Shown here: positions 48,671 to 55,990 of the stretch, piece by piece
Numbering within the stretch: position 1 is the stretch's first letter
Layout of the letters: each line of letters begins with the position of its first letter
Assembly: GCA_903834705.1 (NCBI GenBank)
Contig: CAILKF010000042.1
Span: 1 to 55,990 of the forward strand
Source: an uncultured Actinomycetes bacterium
GTDB taxonomy: Bacteria; Actinomycetota; Actinomycetes; Nanopelagicales; Nanopelagicaceae
Length of the DNA: 55,990 bases
Direction: 5' to 3'
Made by a program: the position numbers and the translations under genes
Notes under the pieces: generated by a model
Databases searched by the model: none
The model's input: only the letters and a program-made list of their open reading frames with translations
What the model was told of the DNA's origin: nothing

Positions 48671-51600
48671 GTGACACTGCAATCGAACTATCCTCAGAAG
48701 CAAGGTCTTTACGATCCTGCTTTCGAGCACGATGCTTGCGGCGTCGCGATGGTTGCCACTCTAAATAAAGTTCCAACTCATGAGATTGTTTCCACTGCAC
48801 TCACCGCACTTCGTAATCTAGAACATAGAGGAGCATCAGGAGCCGAGCCCGATAGTGGGGACGGCGCAGGAATTCTTATTCGCATTCCTGATGAATTCTT
48901 TCGAGCAGTTGTTGATTTCACGCTCCCGCCGGCAGGGCAGTACGCCTCAGGTATCGCATTTGTTGAACAAGGCGTTGATGCGAAATCTGCAATCGAGAAA
49001 TTGGCAGAAGAAGAAGGCCTACTCATTCTGGGCTGGCGCGATCTTCCCATTAATACGACCTCGCTGGGTAAAACTGCTCTTTCTGTTATGCCCAAGTTTG
49101 AGCAACTATTCGTTTCCGGTAAGAAAAATGAATCAGGGATACATCTTGACCGCCTGACATTTTGTTTGCGCAAACGAGCCGAGCATGCGCTGGCAGTGTA
49201 TTTCCCTTCACTTTCCTCGCAGACAATTGTTTACAAAGGAATGTTAACAACGGGGCAGTTAGAAGAATTCTTCCCAGATTTGTCAGACGCGAGAATTGTT
49301 TCACCGTTAGCGGTAGTTCATTCTAGATTTTCAACGAACACTTTTCCATCGTGGCCGCTGGCGCATCCATATAGATTCATTGCGCATAACGGTGAAATTA
49401 ATACAGTTAAAGGAAACCGAAACTGGATGCGGGCGCGAGAAGCGCTTTTAGAAAGTGATCTGATACCTGGAGACCTTTCTAGAATATTTCCCATTGTCGA
49501 TGCGCACGGAAGCGATTCGGCATCTTTTGATGAAGTATTAGAACTTCTTTATCTTGGTGGAAGATCGTTGGCCCATTCAGTCCTCATGATGATTCCTGAA
49601 GCTTGGGAAAATCATGCATCCATGACCCAATCACGTCGTGATTTCTATGCTTTCCATTCCTCACTTATGGAACCTTGGGATGGTCCGGCTTGCGTAACTT
49701 TCACCGATGGACATCAAGTTGGTGCCGTTCTCGATCGCAACGGCTTGCGCCCATCACGATTTTGGGTGACAAAAGGCGGTTTAGTTGTACTCGCAAGTGA
49801 AGTGGGAGTATTAGATATTCCCGCAGATCAAGTTGCACGTAAAGGTCGCTTGCAACCAGGCAAGATGTTCTTAGTTGATATCGAAGCTGGTCGCATCATT
49901 GAAGATGAAGAGATTAAGAATGAACTCGCAACTTCTGCCCCATATGGTGAGTGGCTTCACGCAGGTAAGGTGAAGTTAGTTGATTTGCCTGCCCGAGAGC
50001 ATATTGTTTATCCGCATTCATCTGTCATTCGTCGACAGAGAGCATTCGGATACACGGAAGAGGATTTGCGAATCCTCATTACACCCATGGCGCGCAATGG
50101 CGTAGAGCCACTGGGCTCAATGGGAAGCGATTCACCAATTGCCGCTCTATCAAATCGCCCAAGACTCTTGTTTGATTATTTCACTCAGCTCTTTGCCCAA
50201 GTAACAAATCCACCACTTGATGCAATTCGCGAAGAACTTGTTACCTCCCTTGGGGGGTCAATAGGACCAGAGCACAATCTTTTGGATCCAGGGCCCCGTT
50301 CGTGCCGTCAAATAGATTTGGACTATCCGGTTATTGATAATGATGAACTTGCAAAAATTATTCACGTCAATGCCGACGGCGATCATCCCGGATTTATCAC
50401 ACATGTTGTGCGCGGGCTCTTCCCAGTTGCAGGTGAAGGAAGCGGACTAAAAACCCGATTAGACGAAATCCGTAGTGAAGTTTCCTTAGCTATCGCACAA
50501 GGCGCCAGACTCATTGTTTTATCTGATCGCGATGGCGATGCCGATCATGCACCAGTTCCTTCGCTGCTACTGACCGCTGCAGTGCATCACCATTTAATCC
50601 GTGAGAAAACGCGTACAAAAGTTGGTCTCGTTATAGAAGCCGGGGATGTGAGAGAAGTTCACCATGTTGCACTCCTCATTGGGTATGGAGCAGCAGCTGT
50701 AAATCCTTATCTGGCTATGGAGAGCGCTGAAGATTTGGTTATACAGGGAGTAATAACAGGAATAACTCCAGAGAAGGCTGTTCGAAATCTAATAAAGTCA
50801 CTTGATAAGGGTGTGCTTAAAGTGATGTCGAAGATGGGCATATCCACGATTGCGTCATACACGGGCGCTCAAGTTTTCGAAGCGATTGGACTTTCGCACG
50901 AAGTAATTGATGAGTATTTCGTTGGCACTACATCTCGACTTGGCGGAATAGGACTTGATGTCATTGCCAAAGAGACCATTGCCCGTCACCACATTGCTTA
51001 TCCACCAGGTGGCGAAGTGCCAGGAACCAAGCGTCTCCCAATCGGTGGCGAATATCAATGGCGTAGAGATGGCGAGCCGCACCTCTTTGACCCAGAAACT
51101 GTTTTCACCCTTCAGCACTCAACTCGTAACAAACGCTTCGATATCTTCAAGAGATACACAGAGAAAATAAATAATCAGAGTAAGAACGCAATGACTCTGC
51201 GCGGGTTATTTACCTTTAAGACGGACGCGAAGAAGTCCATAGATATCAATGAAGTTGAACCAGTAGAAGCGATTTTTAAGAGATTTTCAACAGGTGCGAT
51301 GTCTTACGGTTCAATCTCTCAAGAAGCCCACGAAACAATGGCCATGGCCATGAATCGCTTGGGTGGTAAATCCAACACTGGAGAAGGCGGCGAAGATCCA
51401 GATCGTTATCAATTAATGCCCAACGGTGATTCGAAACGCTCTGCAATCAAGCAAGTAGCGAGTGGCCGCTTCGGTGTAACAAGTGATTACTTGGTGAATT
51501 CAGATGATATTCAAATCAAGATTGCTCAAGGTGCAAAACCGGGAGAAGGCGGACAACTTCCTGGAAATAAGGTTTATCCGTGGATTGCGAAAGTTCGATA

Positions 51601-53185
51601 TTCAACTCCTGGAGTTGGCTTGATTTCGCCACCACCTCATCACGACATTTACTCCATCGAAGATTTAGCACAGTTGATTCACGATCTTAAGAACGCTAAT
51701 AAGAATGCGCGCATTCACGTCAAACTTGTTGCCGAGGTCGGAGTTGGAACCGTTGCAGCAGGTGTAAGTAAGGCACATGCCGATGTTGTACTTATTTCTG
51801 GGCATGATGGCGGAACCGGCGCTTCACCTCTGACTTCACTCAAACATGCAGGTGCACCATGGGAGCTAGGACTTGCTGAAACCCAGCAGACTCTTTTGCT
51901 TAATGGCTTGCGGGATCGAATAGTTGTGCAAGCAGATGGACAATTGAAAACTGGTCGCGACGTTGTAATCGCAGCGCTACTTGGAGCAGAGGAATTTGGT
52001 TTCGCTACCGCACCATTAGTAGTTTCCGGCTGTGTCATGATGCGCGTCTGCCATTTGGATACTTGTCCAGTTGGAGTTGCAACTCAGAATCCAGAGCTTC
52101 GTAAGAAGTTCTCTGGAAAGCCTGAGTTTGTTGAAACTTTCTTTGAATATATAGCCGAAGAAGTTCGCGAATATTTGGCCCTTCTAGGGCTTCGCACAAT
52201 CGAAGAAGCAGTGGGAAGAGTTGATTTGCTAGATACCGCACAAGCAATAACCCATTGGAAAACAAGTGGCTTAGATTTGGCACCATTACTCGTCCGGCCA
52301 GATGTTCAAAGTTCATTGCACAGAACAACATTTCAAGATCATGGCCTTGAAAACGCTCTAGATAACGAACTGATTGTGAAGGCTCAACCTGCGCTAGAAC
52401 GAGGAGAGAGCGTAAAATTTTCAGTCGATGTGAGAAATGTGAATCGAACCATCGGAACAATGTTGGGTGCTGAGATAACTCGCAAGTATGGCGGTGCCGG
52501 TTTACCAGCGAACACAGTAGACATTACTTTGCATGGTTCCGCAGGTCAGTCACTTGGGGCGTTCATTCCTAGTGGTCTGACTCTGCGACTCTTTGGCGAC
52601 TCAAATGATTACGTTGCGAAGGGCATCTCTGGTGGACGTGTGATAGTACGACCTGATGAAAAATCAACCTTTGAATCCAATGAAAATGTCGTTGCGGGTA
52701 ACGTGATTGGTTACGGCGCAACCTCTGGCCAAATTTTTATCCGAGGAGTAGTCGGCGAAAGATTCTGTGTTCGAAATTCTGGAGCCATTGCAGTAGCTGA
52801 AGGAATTGGTGACCACGGATGCGAATACATGACCGGAGGAACCGTTCTAATCCTTGGCAAAACGGGCAGGAATTTTGCGGCGGGAATGTCGGGTGGTCGC
52901 GCCTTCGTGCTTGACATAGATTCAAGCAATGTTAATCCAGAGATGGTTGACATCATGTCAGTTCCTGCAGAGGAGAGAGAAAATCTAAAATCTCTTATCG
53001 AATCTTTTGCTTTCGATACGAATTCTCATGTTGCACAAAACTTACTTGCCGACTGGGAACAATCCATAAATCGTATTTCTCTTGTGATGCCACGTGATTA
53101 TGCACGCGTTTTGCGTGCGATGGAGAAAGCCTTACGTGAAGGATTGCCTGCAGATAAGTATGTGATGGAGGTGGCTCATGGGTGA
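48671..53185 (+). CDS. gltB: Glutamate synthase large subunit
   Basis: [14 protein letters not shown] (N-terminal Cys nucleophile), [70 protein letters not shown]. Confidence 0.97.
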   Translation: MTLQSNYPQKQGLYDPAFEHDACGVAMVATLNKVPTHEIVSTALTALRNLEHRGASGAEPDSGDGAGILIRIPDEFFRAVVDFTLPPAGQYASGIAFVEQGVDAKSAIEKLAEEEGLLILGWRDLPINTTSLGKTALSVMPKFEQLFVSGKKNESGIHLDRLTFCLRKRAEHALAVYFPSLSSQTIVYKGMLTTGQLEEFFPDLSDARIVSPLAVVHSRFSTNTFPSWPLAHPYRFIAHNGEINTVKGNRNWMRAREALLESDLIPGDLSRIFPIVDAHGSDSASFDEVLELLYLGGRSLAHSVLMMIPEAWENHASMTQSRRDFYAFHSSLMEPWDGPACVTFTDGHQVGAVLDRNGLRPSRFWVTKGGLVVLASEVGVLDIPADQVARKGRLQPGKMFLVDIEAGRIIEDEEIKNELATSAPYGEWLHAGKVKLVDLPAREHIVYPHSSVIRRQRAFGYTEEDLRILITPMARNGVEPLGSMGSDSPIAALSNRPRLLFDYFTQLFAQVTNPPLDAIREELVTSLGGSIGPEHNLLDPGPRSCRQIDLDYPVIDNDELAKIIHVNADGDHPGFITHVVRGLFPVAGEGSGLKTRLDEIRSEVSLAIAQGARLIVLSDRDGDADHAPVPSLLLTAAVHHHLIREKTRTKVGLVIEAGDVREVHHVALLIGYGAAAVNPYLAMESAEDLVIQGVITGITPEKAVRNLIKSLDKGVLKVMSKMGISTIASYTGAQVFEAIGLSHEVIDEYFVGTTSRLGGIGLDVIAKETIARHHIAYPPGGEVPGTKRLPIGGEYQWRRDGEPHLFDPETVFTLQHSTRNKRFDIFKRYTEKINNQSKNAMTLRGLFTFKTDAKKSIDINEVEPVEAIFKRFSTGAMSYGSISQEAHETMAMAMNRLGGKSNTGEGGEDPDRYQLMPNGDSKRSAIKQVASGRFGVTSDYLVNSDDIQIKIAQGAKPGEGGQLPGNKVYPWIAKVRYSTPGVGLISPPPHHDIYSIEDLAQLIHDLKNANKNARIHVKLVAEVGVGTVAAGVSKAHADVVLISGHDGGTGASPLTSLKHAGAPWELGLAETQQTLLLNGLRDRIVVQADGQLKTGRDVVIAALLGAEEFGFATAPLVVSGCVMMRVCHLDTCPVGVATQNPELRKKFSGKPEFVETFFEYIAEEVREYLALLGLRTIEEAVGRVDLLDTAQAITHWKTSGLDLAPLLVRPDVQSSLHRTTFQDHGLENALDNELIVKAQPALERGESVKFSVDVRNVNRTIGTMLGAEITRKYGGAGLPANTVDITLHGSAGQSLGAFIPSGLTLRLFGDSNDYVAKGISGGRVIVRPDEKSTFESNENVVAGNVIGYGATSGQIFIRGVVGERFCVRNSGAIAVAEGIGDHGCEYMTGGTVLILGKTGRNFAAGMSGGRAFVLDIDSSNVNPEMVDIMSVPAEERENLKSLIESFAFDTNSHVAQNLLADWEQSINRISLVMPRDYARVLRAMEKALREGLPADKYVMEVAHG

Positions 53186-54632
53186 TCCAAAAGGATTTCT
53201 AACAACGCAGCGCGAGGTCCCGAAGAGGCGTCCCGTTGATGTGCGCATTCGTGACTGGAAAGAAGTATATGAACCACAAGATTTCCAAGACCTCCAAAAG
53301 CAGGCAGGCCGCTGCATGGATTGTGGAATCCCTTTCTGTCATCAAGGGTGCCCTTTGGGAAACCTCATCCCGGAATGGAACGATTTAATCTTTAGAGGTG
53401 ACAAACAAGAGGCAATTGACCGCTTGCATGCAACAAATAATTTTCCTGAATTCACCGGGCGCCTATGTCCTGCACCTTGTGAAACCGCATGCGTCGTAGC
53501 AATTAATGCAGATGCAGTGACAATCAAGCAAGTAGAGCTTCGAACAATTGAAGAAGCCTTTGAAAATTCAAAAGTTATTCCACTGCCTCCAGATCGATTG
53601 ACCGGGAAAACTGTTGCTGTCATCGGATCAGGACCTGCAGGTTTAGCAGTTGCGCAACAACTCACGCGCGCTGGTCACACCGTCGCGGTTTATGAGAGAG
53701 CGGCAAAAATTGGTGGTCTACTGCGATACGGAATTCCTGAATTTAAAATGGAGAAATCTATTCTTGATCGAAGACTGACTCAGATGAGCGCTGAGGGAAC
53801 ACGATTTAGACCAGGAGTAGATGTCGGTGTCGAAGTTACGGGTCATCAGTTGCGGTCACGCTATGACGCAGTGGTGCTGGCCGTCGGAGCAACACAATGG
53901 CGCGATCTTCCAATTCCAGGTCGTGACTTGCATGGAGTATTTCAGGCAATGGAATATTTGCCGTGGGGTAATAAACAAGCACTAGGAGAAGTTGAAACTC
54001 CAGCGATAAACGTAACTGGAAAGCACGTTGTCATTCTCGGTGGGGGAGACACGGGTGCTGATTGTTTGGGTACTGCAACTCGACAAGGCGCGCTAAGCGT
54101 TACACAACTGGAGATTTTGCCACGCCCTACCAGCGAGCGCCCGTCAGCTCAACCTTGGCCTATGTACCCAATGATTTTTAGAGTTTCAAGCGCTCATGAA
54201 GAGAATGACAATCGCATCTTTTCTGTGTCAACAGAAAGATTTGTTGGCGATGAAAACGGTAACGTGAGAGCGTTAGTTATTGTTGAAACTCAACTCCTTG
54301 ATGGAAAATTTACTCCCGTCGCTGGAACCGAAAAAGAAATCCCAGCAGATTTCGTATTCCTAGCAATGGGATTCACGGGACCTGAAAAAAGTCCTTTATT
54401 GACTCAATTAGAAGTTGAATTAGATGAGCGGGGCAATATAAAGCGGGACGCTCACTATCAAACTAATTCCGAAGGAGTTTTTGTTTGCGGTGATGCAGGA
54501 CGAGGGCAGTCACTCATTGTTTGGGCGATTGCTGAAGGACGCAGTGCCGCTTCTGCTGTTGACCAATTCTTAACCGGAAGTTCACAGCTTCCTTCACCGA
54601 TTGAGCCAACTGCGCGACAACTCATGGTTTAA
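53178..54632 (+). CDS. gltD: Glutamate synthase small subunit
   Basis: [66 protein letters not shown]. Confidence 0.96.
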   Translation: MGDPKGFLTTQREVPKRRPVDVRIRDWKEVYEPQDFQDLQKQAGRCMDCGIPFCHQGCPLGNLIPEWNDLIFRGDKQEAIDRLHATNNFPEFTGRLCPAPCETACVVAINADAVTIKQVELRTIEEAFENSKVIPLPPDRLTGKTVAVIGSGPAGLAVAQQLTRAGHTVAVYERAAKIGGLLRYGIPEFKMEKSILDRRLTQMSAEGTRFRPGVDVGVEVTGHQLRSRYDAVVLAVGATQWRDLPIPGRDLHGVFQAMEYLPWGNKQALGEVETPAINVTGKHVVILGGGDTGADCLGTATRQGALSVTQLEILPRPTSERPSAQPWPMYPMIFRVSSAHEENDNRIFSVSTERFVGDENGNVRALVIVETQLLDGKFTPVAGTEKEIPADFVFLAMGFTGPEKSPLLTQLEVELDERGNIKRDAHYQTNSEGVFVCGDAGRGQSLIVWAIAEGRSAASAVDQFLTGSSQLPSPIEPTARQLMV

Positions 54633-54641
54633 GGTTTAAGT

Positions 54642-55990
54642 ATGCGTAGAGCCAAGATAGTTTGCACTCTTGGGCCCGCGGTTTCATCCCAAGAGCAAGT
54701 CAATGCACTTATTGGTGCGGGTATGAATATGGCTCGACTTAATCTTTCGCATGGTTCCCACGCAGATCATGATTCTCATATCGCTTTCATACGCAAAGGT
54801 GCCAAGGATTTCAATCGCGCAATAGCAATCTTGGTAGATCTCCAAGGGCCAAAAATCAGACTTATGCGCTTCGCCAATGGTCCCCATCAATTAAATGCGG
54901 GTGATATTTTTACTATAACAACACAAGATGTCGAAGGCACAAAAGATCGGGTCGGTACGACCTATAAGGGATTGCCAGGTGATTGCAAAGCAGGCGATCG
55001 CATATTGATTGACGACGGCAAGGTAAGCGTTCGCGTTCTTGATGTCACTGCAACTGATGTGAAAACTGAAGTCATCGAGGGTGGCTCGGTAAGCGATAAC
55101 AAAGGAATTAACTTGCCTGGAGTTGCTGTTTCAGTTCCTGCACTGTCAGCAAAAGATATTGATGATCTCAAGTGGGGATTGCGCGCCGGAGCAGATTTTA
55201 TTGCACTCTCATTTGTTCGCAGCGCTGATGACATCAAAGACGTGCATCGCGTGATGGATGAAATTGGAATCCGAGTTCCTGTTATTGCTAAAATTGAAAA
55301 GCCTCAAGCCGTCGCAAACATTGAAAGTATTGTTGCTGCATTTGATGGAATCATGGTGGCGCGTGGGGATCTCGGAGTTGAATTGCCGATTGAAGAGGTT
55401 CCCCTAGTACAAAAACTATGTGTAGAGAAAGCTCGCGAATCGGCCAAACCGGCAATTGTTGCTACTCAAATGCTTGAATCAATGATGACAAATTCTCGCC
55501 CGACTCGTGCTGAGGCTACGGATTGCGCAAATGCGGTGCTCGATGGAGCAGATGCATTGATGCTTTCAGGTGAAACAAGTGTAGGAAAGTACCCGATTGA
55601 AGCCGTTGCAACCATGGCGCGCATCATTGAAAAAACGGAAGAAGGCGGTCTTCATAGAATTCAACCGCTTCAACATTCTCCAAAGACAACAGGCGGAGCA
55701 ATCACGAGGGCGGCAGTTGATGTTGGTCAAACGGTCGGTGCTAAATATTTAGTGGCCTTTACTCAAAGTGGAGATTCTGCACGAAGGATGTCGCGATTGC
55801 GTTCTGTAATTCCCATCTTGGCCCTTACCCCCGAATCAGGAACCTTTAATCGACTCGCGTTAAGTTGGGGCGTCGAATCTATTTTGGCTCCAACTGTTAA
55901 TCACACTGATGAAATGGTGAAGCAAGTTGATTCCATACTTATATCTTCCGGGCGAGCCAACACTGGTGAGTTGATCATGATTGTTGCTGG
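54642..55990 (+). CDS. pyk: Pyruvate kinase (3' end beyond window)
   Basis: MRRAKIVCTLGPAVSSQEQVNALIGAGMNMARLNLSHG, LVDLQGPKIRLMRF, IAKIEKPQAVANI, MVARGDLGVELPIEEVP; open frame to window end, so absent from the ORF track. Confidence 0.97.
   Translation, partial: MRRAKIVCTLGPAVSSQEQVNALIGAGMNMARLNLSHGSHADHDSHIAFIRKGAKDFNRAIAILVDLQGPKIRLMRFANGPHQLNAGDIFTITTQDVEGTKDRVGTTYKGLPGDCKAGDRILIDDGKVSVRVLDVTATDVKTEVIEGGSVSDNKGINLPGVAVSVPALSAKDIDDLKWGLRAGADFIALSFVRSADDIKDVHRVMDEIGIRVPVIAKIEKPQAVANIESIVAAFDGIMVARGDLGVELPIEEVPLVQKLCVEKARESAKPAIVATQMLESMMTNSRPTRAEATDCANAVLDGADALMLSGETSVGKYPIEAVATMARIIEKTEEGGLHRIQPLQHSPKTTGGAITRAAVDVGQTVGAKYLVAFTQSGDSARRMSRLRSVIPILALTPESGTFNRLALSWGVESILAPTVNHTDEMVKQVDSILISSGRANTGELIMIVA

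Noticed and set aside
48778-49173. 131-aa and other minus-strand ORFs within gltB
   Set aside because: Entirely inside gltB; no family resemblance.
1-55990. tRNA/rRNA genes, CRISPR arrays, prophage, IS elements or defence islands
   Set aside because: No cloverleaf/CCA-like gaps, repeat-spacer arrays, integrase/transposase or defence families seen; coding density is near-continuous with housekeeping genes.

Overview
This 56 kb window looks like a chromosomal block from a moderate/low-GC actinobacterium. The gene order follows the conserved actinobacterial order (Streptomyces-like); an acI/Nanopelagicales-type origin is my inference and is unverified. Left end, mostly minus strand: carotenoid genes (CruF-like, CrtA-like), an alpha/beta hydrolase, a VOC protein, a YbaK protein, TauE and DoxX. 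Then, on the plus strand: DUF6504-dnaE2-dinB behind a perfect LexA/SOS palindrome; DUF3040; the dcw cluster (mraZ, rsmH, ftsL-like, ftsI, murE, murF, mraY, murD, ftsW, murG, murC, ftsQ, ftsZ, pgeF, yggS, sepF, yggT). ileS follows on the minus strand, then traR/dksA-like, lspA, rluD, dnaE1, hisDCBH-priA-hisFI, trpE, a small membrane protein, trpCBA, a MauE/DoxX-like plus DsbA-like pair, lgt, a VIT1-like gene, gltBD and the 5' part of pyk. I saw no CRISPR array, rRNA, tRNA or transposon. The best leads are: (1) an ftsQ N-terminus (basic stretch plus TM helix) encoded upstream of the first canonical start codon, implying an ATT start or a -1 frameshift from murC; (2) an 8-unit, 10-bp-phased G-rich array upstream of mraZ that fits an expanded MraZ operator and also a G-quadruplex motif; (3) an mraW-type structured RNA between mraZ and rsmH whose loop (CCCCUUCCCC) is perfectly complementary to the mraZ Shine-Dalgarno and pairs with the rsmH one; (4) an SOS box that overlaps the start codon of an apparently leaderless dnaE2/dinB operon; (5) loss of divIVA at its usual place next to an inverted ileS with no T-box; (6) a DksA/TraR zinc-finger protein with a histone-H1-like lysine-rich N-terminus.
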